DNA of 64,000 nt from Tomocerus qinae (GCA_020055645.1 CM034548.1:47918296-47982295), one strand, 5' to 3'; shown: positions 37,986 to 51,526, counted from the first letter of the stretch. The notes: generated by a model not told the origin, from the sequence alone. Numbers and translations are program-made.

Positions 37986-39849
37986 GGTAAGTTTAGTTTG
38001 ATTGTTTAGAACCCCTTGCTGAAATGCTGATTAGCCTTGAGATGAGGTTTAATTTAGACTTAGAACTCGAAATAATCAATATGTCAACAAGAGAATAATA
38101 TTTGCAAAATTTACGCAGAAAATTCATGAAAAATGAAAATGCACCGTGATAGAAACAGTACACGATAAAACCAAAGATAATCTAATTGAATATCCAAGCC
38201 CCTTCGTTTCTGTGTGGTTAGAGCAGAGATTAATCAGGTTTATATATATTACGAGTGATTGTAGTTATATTTTATAATTTTGACTAATGAACGCTGAATA
38301 AAAATATTATTCTAAATTTGCTTATATTGAGTTGTATAAGATTTCTGTCTAAATTTTCGGTAGGCCAGTAATACGTGTTTCGTGTTTCGTTTTCTGTAAC
38401 TGCAAGCTCGTCCAAATATATGGTTTGAGAACAAGATGGACAAAAAAATTATTGCAGTTTCTGGTCCACTAAAGCATGCATGGAAGAAATAAATAATCAT
38501 TCATCCGAAAGCTGAAATCTTGTATCATGCTGAGAACTATCTGTACAGTGCTCCATTTGAATGAGTTTAGGAATTTTCTTATTTTAATTAGGTTAGGCTA
38601 TAAAAATGCCACAAGCTGTGGATGTTAGTTATATTAATTTAATAGTGTATACAAATGAGTAAATCCGATGCGGTTTAATAGTGATAAAACATACGAGGAA
38701 CCAAAAGCGAGACAAAAAATCACATGTCAATATCCGCACTGGTAATCGAACTGCATAGTAGTTTGCACACTATGAACACACACAGACTCATCAATTACTT
38801 ATGATAATTCCCATAATTAAAGCCAATTGTTTGCAAAAAGTTTGCAAAAAATGAGGACGAGAAAGAAGATGGGAATAGTAGGACTGATTTCTGATTAGCA
38901 ACACACCCACCCACATGCATATTGATTTTGACTGACTGGTTGATGTATATCGGCTATACTTGAATTGATTCGTTGCTCTTGGAAGGAATCTGATTGTGCT
39001 CTACTCCGACTTGGTGACTGCAAGACGGAGTCTGCCAAATTTCGCAAAAAATTATAGAAAAAACTATTCTCAGAATAGTACTAGAGTACAGTTACTACAG
39101 GCAGATAATAAAGTACCCTATTGCACTACTATAAGTAGTACCCTTGCACCATGTACCCCTCCCCCTCGGAGGAATAAGCGAAATAGGAAGCTAGACTATT
39201 TATATTTAGCATAGCCCGACCTCGTTGGAAGAACTTTCATTTTTCCAGAAAACGATGACAGTAGCGATTCTATTTGTACTAAGTTTTAGGGATAGAGCAT
39301 TCAGTTGGTGTCCAAATGATGTTCTCTGTCCTTAGGATAGGCTCAATGAGAAAAGGGTTTCGTCCGACCTCGCCTCGGATTTCACTGATGTACATACTCC
39401 GTTTACATCCACAGATGGAGAGTTCAGAGATAAAGTACGACGGGATGCTTCTTTCTGTCTGGTCCAGACCAGAGGCAATCAGAGGACGAAGACAAGACAG
39501 AAATTTCTATTCGACGCTGCATCGCTAGCAGCAAATCTGCCCGAAAGCCCTTTTTCTTGGTAGGGAAGAGGACTACGAGGAGTGCTGAGAAGAAGGGACG
39601 TGCAGAATGCAGAATGAACAGGAGATGGAAGGAGATAAGCAAAGCACAAATCCAGAGATGTGCATGGTCATGACTGTCTGGGCACCAAGAGACGTCCCAG
39701 GTGCTCCTTATTATAGAAAACACAATTTATTGGCTAAGTACTCATAATAACAGAACAGGAGCGACTTGTCCTTGGCCACACTTTTTCCTTCGTCGTTGTT
39801 CTGCCTCGTACGATCTCTTCATCTCTCCCTACATACCTAGTCACTAGTC

Positions 39850-39870
39850 ATGTATGTATGTATGTATGTA
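39850..39870. repeat. (ATGT)n microsatellite
   Basis: Five tandem ATGT units, then ATATGTAT. Confidence 0.8.
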
Positions 39871-42800
39871 TATGTATAGTCTGTATCACTATGTTGGTGC
39901 TATTACTAGAATTTAGCTTCCTCCTGCTCATACCTACTGTTTAGTATCCTCTCTGTGTATCTCCTTGAATTGGAGTTTACTTATGGAAATATTCAGCAAT
40001 CATTTCAAGAACAGCAGGAAATCCAACTTCAATACACTGCGGCACAACAAATAACCTCTTCTTGCTTTTACACAAAGCACTATACATAAAATAACATCGA
40101 AATTGCCAGCAGATTCTTTCGATTGTACAATGAACTATATACAGAAACATTCTGCTTACCAATATTCCTCGCCTGCTAATATTTATTGAAAACTACAGAG
40201 CATTACCTAAAGTCTTTTTAAAGAACGGAAGGAAAGTTTCCCACTTAGACGATGCGTATGCATCTTTTTAAAATTACTTTTTATATCAGTGAACTTTCTA
40301 TAGTCTGTCTGGATTCGGGAAGCCTGCACAGCTAAAATATCTATCAGCTCTAGAATAGTATAGTTATTGCTCGAGGTTGCCGTATTAGGAATTAGATTCT
40401 AATTATGAAATACTACAAAGTTTAGGAAGAGATTTACATAAAATATTTAACCCAATCCGCCGGTCTCTCTTTCGATGCTAAACGGTTCCAACTTATTATT
40501 TTCACAGAATGGCCTTGCTTCTTTGATTTTATTACAAGTAGTATATCGCAATGGCTTCAGATGATTCTCAAAGATACGTGTCAGAAGACATTTGACGTAT
40601 GTATAAGTATATCATCACAATTAATTTGGAGTCACTTGATAAGGTTACCTAAAGAATTGTAATGAACATGCCTAGCATTTGAGTTTTTGAGCGGGTGTGG
40701 GTTTGTGAGCTGTCTCATAATAATAATAACAGCTAGCCTTGTGCCTTGTTCCAGTTTTTTGCCAAATAGAAAATTTGTGTTCGGGGAAATATGTAGTTAC
40801 GTGTGCTTTCTCCATAAGTCTGCGTAATAATATTGTAGTCTAACTGAAATCGATATAATGTAGGCACGTGAGGAACGTGATGTAGTACGGTGCAATGTAA
40901 GTAATGAGTGCTCTAGTTCTACCCGTTTTGTTCGACCTTCTCCGTTACTTCTCTTTCATGACATTGCCAATCGCTATAGCAGAGTTGTTGTACATTTATA
41001 CTTTTTACTTCAATTTGAACCTGACTAAGTTAGTTTTCATGCATAGTGCATACATACCTATATAAATGGCTGTATACATTTATTACATTAGACGACGGGA
41101 CGGATATCTCCATTTTTATCTCTTATGCACATTATTACTGCTATGCTACATTCATATCTACGGTTAATATAATAAAGTCAAATTCAGTCGAGTTGGACAT
41201 TGTATGGTTGACATTGGTATACTTTCACAAGTTCAAAATAGCTCAGCTAGGCCAAACAACATCGTATAACGTAAGTATATACTGAATGCTAATGCACAAG
41301 TATTAGTTAAGCAGTAGACAGAGACAGAGCAAATTCTCAAAATGTCTTGTCAGACCCAGACATTTAAATACCTAGACAAGCTATTTACATTTCGGCTCCC
41401 AAGTTACGACTTACTAACAATAATACTCCATAGCATTTTTGGGAGAAACTATCTTATACTGCAGGCATATTACATAAATTTTTATAGTAAAACTTCTTTA
41501 CAATTTTATTGATTTTGGCATACATTGTCGCTAATGTGCACCCCGACTCCTACATAAAGTTGCTACAACATGCACACTTTTATTATTAGTAGGCTAAGGC
41601 TTTCGATAGGCATTAATCTTCGTCCTCTATCTATTAGTATCCGCTAATGACAACTATATTTATGTCCCTCTGGAATCAAGGCTTTAGGAATTAGTACTTA
41701 TTAATGCATAAGCAATGCTACCATGTTATCTATTGTGTTATTAAATCATCAGGAATGCAAGTATTTGTGCCTACCATAAAGCTGCAATACATTATGCCGA
41801 TACGGTTATTTACTATTGAGTGACAACAACAAAATGTTACATCGAACACCCGCAATAATTCTTATACAAATATGCCATGGACACGCATCCCCATAATTGA
41901 CTGTGCGACTATCACTTTTATATAAAACAGGGAAATTTATAATTTAGACATAATCCAACAGCAATGCCTATTTCACAATTACAGATACCATTTATATTTA
42001 TTATGAATGACGTCACGACAACATTGCTACACTTGTAAATTGTAAGGCATAGATTATCATAGAAACCTATTTTGTAAATTCTTATAAATCCAATGTTGCC
42101 ATGAGGGCATTGGCATTACTTATCGTGTATGCAAACATTATTAAACGCAGAACACAGATAGCGATGTGTACTAACATGAAAGGAAGGTCTTTATTTTCTT
42201 TGTTCTTCCAGTACATCTTATTTGTGGCATGAACATGTACCTAACAATTTGGGGTAGCGTGTACCCCATAGTAGTAATGACATTTTTATACTTCAACTGC
42301 TCTCTATATACCAGTATATCGTTCTCTTTATGCTCTTTGCCTCGCCTAGCTTCATTTAGGTTTGACTTTCGAGTCTCCAACTTTCCTATTGAATCATTGG
42401 TTTCCCTCTATCTTTGTTTATTTTGTGTTAGTCACAGACTTGCAACTCTGACAAGTCCACCCATTATATAGAAATAAAATCAAACAAGGTTATTCTATAC
42501 AAACAACGGCAGCCCAGACCTCAGAATGCCTCTAGCCATTAAAATTGTTGTTATTATGAAATATGCATAAGCAGACGTTTTCTTTTAGCATTCAATTTCC
42601 TTTGTGATACAAGAAACCGATAAATGCTATAGATAGATCAACGAATTTGGTACTAAAATTTCCTAGAAAAGCGTCATTAATTCACTACAAAAATAAATAA
42701 ACAATAAACGGTAGCAATTTATCCTTTTTGGGAAAAAATTTGTACCATCTACAGATCAAACTGAAACCCAATTACCAACATTTTAATTTTGTCACAACTA

Positions 42801-43394
42801 AAAACAAATATGGGAATATCGTGGCCGTATAAAAGGTAGCATACAGAGTCTCATAAACACAGTTAGTTGCACAATAATGTCACAGTCATGGTCATAATTT
42901 GCAATTTTACACATTCTGAAACCAACTATGACCCAAATGATTGGAGACACATTTTCAAAATATTAGCTACTAAGTACTGGGGAATTTTAAATGGTAGTTG
43001 GGATTTAATCGTGATGACCAAATGCAGAGAATACGGCACAATACATTTACAAAACAGATAATAACATGTTCAAAATGAAGATATATAGCACATGTACAAT
43101 AAGCAAGAACAAAGAATACAAAGAAAGGACAAGACCATTCGTCCTTTTCGCCGAATTTCATAGCTTTTAAGTGGGACTGAGTGTAGCCTGCTCACTGAGT
43201 AAGTAATTCCAACATATTTATTACTATTATCAACTAACAAAGACTTGATTGTTAAATATGAGTTTAACTACTACCTAATAAAGTAACGTTTCAATGGGAA
43301 GTAAGGGCCACAAGAAAAGTAGATAATCTCGAGTTTTATCTCTATTTTATAATCGTAGACTTGATAAAGCAATAAATTTACCTACCTATATATC

Positions 43395-43420
43395 TATGTA
43401 TGTATGTTTGTATGTATGTC
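43395..43420. repeat. (ATGT)n microsatellite, imperfect
   Basis: Tandem ATGT units with one TTTG interruption. Confidence 0.75.
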
Positions 43421-45149
43421 TGGTAGGGCGATCGTAAAAGTAAAATTTGCATTTCATGAAATGTGGAAATGAGTGTTGAAAGTAGAATAAGCCGAGGCTC
43501 TAGCAGTATACCAAAATTAAAATAGAATTGTTTCATAATATGCACATTTTGTGTAATGCAACTTTCAGAAGTATCAGCTGAGTTAAAAGTGTTTTGCTTT
43601 GTTGTGAAGTGTTTTTTACTGCATACACTGTTTACATTTTGCACTTTCAATTCATTCTTTGGTGAGTTTTGACGAAAAAACAAACTACCGAATTCACTTC
43701 CGTATGCCTGTCAAAAGAAATACTCATTTTTTTAATCTGAAAATTATCAACTGCGTATTCATACTTACACGTCCTGAAGACTGAAACTGCTGCTGAAACG
43801 GATTAAACGTATGGTAAAATTTAATTTGTACACTTTAAATAAGATCTCAAAAAGTAGGTTTCATGTTATTTATTTGAAACCAATTGTTATTTGTAATTTT
43901 AGCTTATAATAATTTCCATTGTATTTGAATAATATTTTCTTCATTTAAAAGTCGTAGTGTATTTTCTGCACAATAAAGAAGATTCAATGTGTTTACTATT
44001 GGCTAATGACTTTCCAACAAATTATCGAATAATTATGTATATAATAATTACATATTATAATTATAATTACATATAATGTAAAAAGTATAGATATGCACCA
44101 AAAATTTGGTGTATATGATGGGTTTGCTAGGTTCGTTCCTTTGCTGGGTTCACTAGTTTTATTATAATCATTAAGCGAGCAAAGGTCAATTTGACCGTTC
44201 AATGTCCTTATTTACAGAAAAGATATCATTCTTATAATATCATGAATTATGAATAGAATAGATAAATAAAGTAAGATTTATCCTTCAGCTGCCTTCACTT
44301 CACTCACACTACTATCGACGATACAGATAGACTATGAATAGATATGTAAGTAGTATTTATACAATAATGTCTTTAAAGATCATTCAATAAGTTGTGGAAG
44401 GCGTCGACATTTATAATTATTGCTCAAGATGATTCTTATTTATTCAAATACATTGTAAAACTATTTATGCATATTCAATTCTTTCAAAAGGCATTTCCAC
44501 AACTTGCAAACTGTTTACTATGTAAAATGGATGAATGAGAGTATTTACATCAACCAAGTTAGTAGATTGATGTACAGAAAGCCATAATTCCATGTGTTAT
44601 TTGACAAAAATTGGTTTATAAAAAATTGCATAATTTTAATTTTAAAGGATGTTTCTATTACTCATTTTTGCAAGCCTTTGCATAAAAATGAAGGCAATTT
44701 CTATAAGTACGTTTCTAAGTACGTTCTATGAACCGACCGACAATCTCAATCTAAGATTCTCATGCATGGTATCTAAGATAATGTTCATTTAAAAATAGCG
44801 AATGGCTTTTGGACAACTCTGTACAACAGGAATGATTCTCTACTGGGATCAGGTCAGATTCTTCAGATAGGAGACGTTTTTGTTAATAACTGTGCGATAT
44901 GTTAAGGTCAAAGGGGATCCCATAGGCCATTCAATTATATGCTATTTGAATAAGTACTTATGTCCTCAATAATTTGACCTATATTATAAATTATAAGGCA
45001 TATCAGACATCCTAAAAAATTGCAGCTGCCAGAAAATATTTGCACGTGATGCCGTGAAAACATTTGTATGTATTATGTATTATCGATATACTATTTATAG
45101 TGTGGAAATATTCCTTCCTACAGATTTCTTGGAGACCAACTATACCAGA

Positions 45150-45327
45150 CAGGCAGGTATCCAGAAATTTGATCAAGGGGGGCTCACCCAAAAATAATGT
45201 CAAAAATGAGACATATTCGCGACAAAAAGGTTTTGCAATTTTTGGCATTATTTGGGAAAATCTTCTCTTTTTCTTAGATTTAGGGGGCGCTGCGCCCCCC
45301 ACCCGTCCCCTGCTGGATACGGGCTTG
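45150..45327 (+). mobile_element. hAT-like miniature element with GGGGGCGCTGCGCCCCC stem (178 bp)
   Basis: The element starts CAGGCAGGTATCCAGAAATT and ends CTGGATACGGGCTTG, giving 15-bp imperfect terminal inverted repeats. It is flanked by the exact 8-bp duplication ATACCAGA (45142-45149 and 45328-45335). Near the right end the palindrome GGGGGCGCTGCGCCCCC can form a stem. It does not encode a protein; overlapping open frames on both strands are incidental. The 8-bp duplication and CA...TG ends fit hAT, though the terminal repeats differ from the CAGTGTTG group. Confidence 0.9.
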
Positions 45328-45335
45328 ATACCAGA

Positions 45336-47519
45336 GGACATCATAGACAATAAAAGAACACACTCCTTACCTTAATGAAAATGTTTATAAATATTATATT
45401 TCATGTATTTGCTAAAATGGACATGTACCTTTCTTCATAGACCTTTGTTCATTTATGGTAATTAAAAGAAACAATTTTGTAAGTATCATGTAATTCGATG
45501 TAGCAGACATTTACCATTATTAGTTTACGATCCTTCATTATGCGCTACATGTAGCTAATTATAATTATATTATAAGGGTATATAGTACTAATAATATTAT
45601 TTCGACCGACTGCATTAAGTTACTATGGGTCAGTCTGAGTCTGTTCATTTTGAACATCTTTTTTATAGCTAAATGAGGAGCACAAATCATTAAAACGAAA
45701 TAGGCATTTGTGAAGATTTTAATCCAAGTAATCGTTTATGCTAAATAAAAATAAATGATTCTAATATTAAGAAATAAATATTTACCTTGAATTACCACAT
45801 CACAAACAATGCGGTGATTGGTCTCTGATATTTAGGACCTAATGACTTCCAAAGTTATAGATAAAAGTTTACTTCTTAATTACTGGGAAATGAAGTATTT
45901 GGTAAATAGCCAGCTTATTCTTTTCACATTGGAACTGTTAGCATTCGAATTTAAGCATTTGGCACAAATAATTTGTCATTTGTTAAGATTTTGTGTGATC
46001 CAACCCAGGATTTTAAAAAGTATTTGCAAGTGATTTATTATTGTATTACGTTTTGACATAAGTAGGAATCACTATTGAGTTAATGTGGATGCTGACAGTG
46101 TGTTGAAAGGTTGACTTAGGAAAATAGATCACTTTCGGAGTGTAATCAAACAAGAGCAGAACGAGAACAAGTTTAAGTTTTTTACAAGCTTTTCGCTGTG
46201 AATAATGTTCACGGAAATGAAACAGAGTTAGTAGAGTAGTACCTAGTAATTACACATTATACACAAATACTCATAAAACGTACTAATTTTTTTTAATCAC
46301 TAAATTATTGTTTCCAATTTATTTAATGTTTTAATTTTTAATGAATTATGAAGTATTGTCTTGCACTAAAAGGAAATTTATGCAATAGTAGCACCAAAAT
46401 AGTAGCATAAATAATAATAAAGAACTTAGTCCAATTATAATTAAACTGGACAAAACTGCTCTCCAAATGTTATAATTTAAACTGGTTGGATTGAAGAGAA
46501 TTTTCCTCTCCGATCCCAGTGACTGCTGAGTGTGAAGTGAGTATTGTGAGTGAGGTTCTTCTGCAGCAGCGTTGAGTATAAGTCTGTCTGATATTGGGGA
46601 ACTATGCTATACTGATACTGACTAACTACTAAGTATTATTGTATATGTACATGCAATAGTGCAGTAGACACACATAGATACAGAGATATCCGTGTATATA
46701 TTTAGTTTGCACTTCTATAAAATTATGTATATATCCTTCCTACTAACTGTTCCTACTTCAGCACAACAGTCAGGGTTTCGTTCGCAATCCGTAATGGAAT
46801 AATGAAAGGTATGTAATATTTCAATCTCTTATTATTAAATAATAATTATAATTTCATCGTTTTAGCGGGCCGTTTTCGATGCTATAACCTCCCAAGCGGG
46901 GGTATGTGGAAAATACTCACATAATGGAAATTATCGTGCATTATCATCCCTGACCGCGCCGCGCGGAGACATCATGCCAGGTAATTATTAGCTTGAGAAG
47001 GTAAACTTATGTGAACCCTCCTAACAGTCTGTGTGTCCGTCCGTCTCACTAAGGACATTAAGGAATTGATTTTTCCACCTTGCAATACAATAAATTACAC
47101 AGTAAGTAAATGGGAACAGAATGACTTCAAAGTACGTGATGGTTTATAACCCAAAAAATCGGACAAAAAATTAGCTTTCTAATGCTACCAGCCGATATTC
47201 GGGTTTTAATTTACAAGCTTAAAATACTCATTTTTCCTTAAAATGTTTCTTTAACATATATTTCCGCAACACAAAGGACCAATTTTATTTTATATCAGGG
47301 TCACAGCCATCCGGGAGGACTGCTAAAAACTTATAAAATTAGACTTCTTTCGCAAAAAGGTTAAGGCTTTTGTGACAAAAATCTTCTTCAGAGTCTGGCT
47401 GAGATCCTATTTTATATGCGCACAAAATTTTTACGCAAAATGGCAAATAGTAAGATTTTTAGACTGATGCCAACGAAGATTCTCAATTTATTTATCATTG
47501 ATAGACTTACAAAAGTTAC
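45336..47519. other. Gene-free stretch
   Basis: AT-rich sequence. A GC-richer patch near 46860-46980 contains CTCCCAAGCGGGGG and GCGCCGCGCGGAG but no frame I can assign. Confidence 0.45.
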
Positions 47520-47864
47520 GGCTGAATTTAGGCAGCGGTACTTTGTTGCCACTGTCTCCGCTGTTGCCAGCTGTCTCTAACCAACCTGGCAAAAGTGGCA
47601 GAGGTATTTCGGGATTTGATCCATATGTTGCTTTTATAGAGCATTGAACTCAGTGCAACAGTGTACTGGCTTATATTAGGAAATCAGATTTGGTATGTGT
47701 TGCCGGTAGTGGTTCTAGCTGTGTCGCCGCTGATGCCGCTAGTGGTTGTAGCGTGTTGCCGCTGTTGCCACTGTTATGCTGCTGCCGCTAACCCCTGATA
47801 CCCCCCCCCCCCAAAGGCCACAGCGGAGACAGGGGCAACAAAGTACCGCTGCCTAAATTCAGCC
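47520..47864. mobile_element. Inverted-repeat element (345 bp) with GC-rich interior
   Basis: GGCTGAATTTAGGCAGCGGT at 47520 is repeated inverted, ending at 47864. The arms are about 48 bp and run through TACTTTGTTGCC and CTGTCTCCGCTG. The interior is rich in GTTGCC, GCCGCT and TAGTGG words and ends in a run of twelve C (47801-47812). No coding motif or clear target duplication is seen, so the class is unresolved. Confidence 0.8.
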
Positions 47865-48297
47865 AAATTGCTTTCCTTCCGTGCATTTTGTTTGATTTTA
47901 GCGTTTGCAAGAGTGGTATTGCGATTACCAATTTTATGCTTGATATATTAACGCTTTTTAAAGATTTACTACCGAAGAGGGTCCTTAAGTTCCCATTTTA
48001 TTGCTTTTTATCTGACGTGTCAGAAGCCCGCAGTTGACTGACGCCCGCCCATAATAATATAAGAGAAGGTACCTAGGTACGGGAGATGAAACATTCTAAG
48101 CAAAACAATGGGAACAAAAGACAAACACAAGACGTATCAAGAGATGTACATTTTCCGGAATGTTTAACTAGAAAGCAATATTACTAGAAAGCGGATAATG
48201 CTTGCAGAGTCTAACACACAATCATCTGCATTTTACCTTTTATGAACGTTGTTAATTATGGCTGTTACTGGAAAGCACGAATCCTGAATCCAGTAAC

Positions 48298-48442
48298 AGG
48301 CCCACCCACTAAATCTGAGAAAGAGAAGTTTTTTCCACCAAAAATTGCAAAACATTTTCAGGCTTAGCGTGAATTTCTCATCTTTTTTTCATTATTTTTG
48401 TCTGCGCCGCTCCCCTTCGTCCAATTTCTGGATACGTGCCTG
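48298..48442 (-). mobile_element. Decayed copy of the CAGGCACGTATCCAG family, reversed
   Basis: The right end CTGGATACGTGCCTG is the exact complement of the family start CAGGCACGTATCCAG. The interior carries TCTGCGCCGCTCCCC and AATCTGAGAAAGAGAAG in the order expected for a reversed copy. The left end is degenerate. Confidence 0.75.
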
Positions 48443-48846
48443 GTTTCTGGTACTACCAACTACAAGTATTACTCATTTTAATTCTAGTAGACAGACGACA
48501 AAATTACTGTTCTATCGACCTTTTGAAGCCTTTTACTACTATTCAAGTTATTTTAACTGCAAAAGCATTATTTCACAAGATTTTGAATACAAAAAATCAA
48601 ACGAACAGTTTAGCTTCATATAGAAATGGCAATTGAAATATTTCTAGAAAATAAATAGGTGAAATAAATAGGTGAATAATTTGAAATATTACTCTAATCG
48701 AAACATTTCACTCCCAATTCCTTGAAAAATAAAATAAATAGGGTGCATGACATTTATTTCAAATATTCCAGTAAATTTCACGTGAAATAAATTAACTGCG
48801 TATACTCTTGTATACACCCACGTTGTATTTATTTCATTTTTCAGGA

Positions 48847-48946
48847 CACCCTCAATCTGAGAAAAGACGATTTATTTCAAATTAGGTGAAAAATTGTTTG
48901 CACCCCACCCCTCGCTCCTTATATCAAATTTCTAGATACATGCCTT
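48847..48946 (-). mobile_element. Second decayed reversed copy of the same family
   Basis: TCAAATTTCTAGATACATGCCTT is the complement of the family start with a few changes, preceded by CACCCCACCCCTCG and AATCTGAGAAAAGACG. It is shorter than the intact copies. Confidence 0.55.
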
Positions 48947-49102
48947 AATAAAATTAAAGTATAAAGGGTTAAGAAATTGGATCAGAATCGTCAAAATTCA
49001 TCTAATTTTTCCACGAATCTTTTTTCAAATGTAAAATTTAGGACCCTGGCTGCTCTTGTGGTGGTAGAGATATAACACAGGTATCTAGATCTACGCGGCA
49101 GA

Positions 49103-49319
49103 CAAGCACGTATACAGAACTGAGTTTCGGGGAGGGCAAAAATTTCATACAAGCGCATTTTCACTACAGATATTCGCGGGTAGTAAAAAAAATGTTGGCT
49201 TTTTTGACGAAAATGATTTCAAAATGGCCTAAAAATGGCAAATAATCGAGCAAAATGTTTTGCTATTTTGAGAAACGATTTCTCTTTTCATGGACTCCCC
49301 CCCTCAATACGTCCTTGGC
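49103..49319 (+). mobile_element. Diverged copy of the CAGGCACGTATCCAG family
   Basis: It starts CAAGCACGTATACAGAAC, continues with GGGGAGGGCAAAAATTTC and ends CTCCCCCCCTCAATACGTCCTTG, the same landmark order as the copies at 45150 and 62844. The flanking 8-mers GCGGCAGA and GCAACAGA match at 6 of 8 positions. Confidence 0.65.
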
Positions 49320-49815
49320 AACAGAAGAATATGACATAATATTACTATATATATTATATATAAGGCATTGCATTGTCGGTAATAGTGCTTTACTTATACC
49401 CCACAAGGTACAAGTACAAGTTGTCAGATTTTAGTTGAAATTTGTAGTACTTTTTCCAAGATCCCTCTAGATTTGCACCTTTTCTGGGGCATTATCATTG
49501 GAACTCTAGAATATCTATAGAGTGACATGTTCAATTTTATTTAAATATTTATCTCTTAATTATGGACCATAGACTCAATGCAAAAAATCAAATATACATC
49601 ATGTGTAATGAGTAAACCATATTTTCATTTTCAATGTAACACTGGATTACGTAATTATATTTATTATAAATATAATTCTTTGTAATGCTAAGCTATAGTA
49701 CCAGGTGAAGGTGCATTGCATGATTACATGAAATATGACTTACTTAAAATAACTTACTTCCCTACTGAATAGAAAAGTAAGTAGCTTACAAACCAGACAA
49801 TGAGTAAATAAATAC

Positions 49816-50346
49816 ATAAGAGATCACGCAGACTGGGAACAAAATATCACAGCCAAAGTTGTTACTTTCAGATTCTAATCTACTTAGTGATATGAAAAAA
49901 ACATTCAGGATTTTTTTTTGAAAACCTGCCGTTTCAATAATAAGGGTGTATATATCAAAATTGAAACCATTTAAATGAATTAATGAAAACTACAATTGAG
50001 TTTTTGGTCGGAATTAGCGTTTTTATCCCATTAAATAACAGTTCTAGTAAAAATGTTCAAAAACCTATGTTTCAATTTTGAAAACCTAAAAAGGGGGCCA
50101 TGTGAGGAAAGCGTTTGTGAGCAGAATGGCGCTGGTTTCGTGGTTTCATGAAAATCGGTCCAGTAATTTAGAAATGAATCATAAATGAACGACATAAGGC
50201 GGAAAACCGCCATAACTTAAAAACGGCGAGTTTTCAAAAAAATATCCTGAAATTTGTTTTTTAATATCACTAAGTCTGAATCACTAGAATCTGAAAGTAA
50301 CAACTTTGGCTGTGACATTTTGTTCCCAGCCTGCGTGATCTCTTAT
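49816..50346. mobile_element. Inverted-repeat element (531 bp) with about 120-bp arms
   Basis: ATAAGAGATCACGCAG at 49816 and CTGCGTGATCTCTTAT ending at 50346 begin arms of roughly 120 bp (49816-49934 and 50221-50346). The arms include GGGAACAAAAT, TCACAGCCAAAGTTGTTACT and a shared GAAAAC-GCCGTTT segment. The interior has no transposase frame. A TA duplication just inside the ends is possible but not proven. It is a non-autonomous DNA transposon by structure. Confidence 0.88.
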
Positions 50347-51526
50347 CTATTAACTCCAATTTGGATATGGAAAACTTTTTGAATACGGCGAAGAGGAAAG
50401 CAACATGGATTTACGTGAATTATAACAAGCAAGCTGTATACTAAAAGAACAGCGAGTTTAATATTAGTGTGCTATTAACTAATGGCATTGAAATTATACT
50501 AAATACGATTGTGTAGCATCATGTTGTAACATTAATCCGTGTTAAAGATATATTATGTAAACAGATTTCCACAAAGATATAGTATAGACAAACTACTTAC
50601 ACAAATACTACAAAAGGTCTCCATAAATAAGCTCTCTTTTAGCATTCTAAACTCGTAGCCGTTTAGTGCTTTTTTAATTTGCTAATAAAATTCGATAAGA
50701 AATACATTGCGAGATCTCAGTCAACTGAACTTCAAATGTGGTTGCCGCCGTCGTCTTATTGGCGGAAATGGATATGATCGAATAATTTGCGGGAACAAGC
50801 ATAATATGAATTACTATGAACTGTGAACGAACTGCAATATCTGCAATCAGATTATAGCAAAAAGCCAAGCATAATAGATGAAAGATATTTTTTATTTCTC
50901 CCACGGTGATTAGTTTACTGATCAGTATTTCTCACTGCAGCCAGTCAGTACTTTGAATTGTTCTGTTTGGAACTAAAATAAAATGACGGAATGTCTATTG
51001 AAATAAATTATAAAGTGTAATTGGCGTTTGGTACTTTAAATGGGTATTAACATTTCTACAGGACCACTTCATTGGTTTATTAATAAAATGACCGTAATGT
51101 CATTGATGACAATGACCTGTTTCGATTATGTATTGGATATATTCACCTACTACAGTCGTAACTAATTTTATTCAGCCACTGGCATTTCTTGGTTAGAATT
51201 TCAAGTTGCAGGTAGGAAATAGGGAAATATACACACTCAAATAATTTCTAAACCACAGAAGTATGTTTTTTAATTTTAGTTGTTAGACATTGTCCGTAAG
51301 AGTATTATTTCCTAACACCATATGCTACTGACGTAAGCATGTTTTTACAAGTGACATCAAATACAGATAATAAACTTTTAGCAGCATTGGTAATCCGTCA
51401 TTCATATTGTTACATGTTTATAATAAATCTGATTCGTAATGCAAAGTGAATTTATATTTTTTACTTGTCTCTAATATAGTATCGTTGGTAACTCCAGCTA
51501 CTTGAAAAATAAAGTCCCGGTGAATA
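50347..51526. other. Upstream region of B3GALT6
   Basis: I see no gene and no clear core-promoter motif. The transcription start of B3GALT6 should lie in the right part of this stretch. Confidence 0.4.

Larger units (their letters stand above)
26197..45149. other. 19-kb gene-poor interval
   Basis: I found no gene I can name on either strand. GC-richer patches exist near 29380-29600, 33690-34240 and 39310-39700, and frames in them run for 60-100 codons, but none shows a family motif or consistent splice signals. Recognised contents are microsatellites (36668-36690, 39850-39870, 43395-43420) and a segment near 37860-37985 related to the inverted-repeat element at 59900-60553. Confidence 0.45.

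Noticed and set aside
45012..45375. Overlapping open frames of 103-112 codons on both strands
   Set aside because: Both cross the 45150-45327 transposon; their PPKSKKKRRF and GGAAPPTRPL parts are its GC stem.
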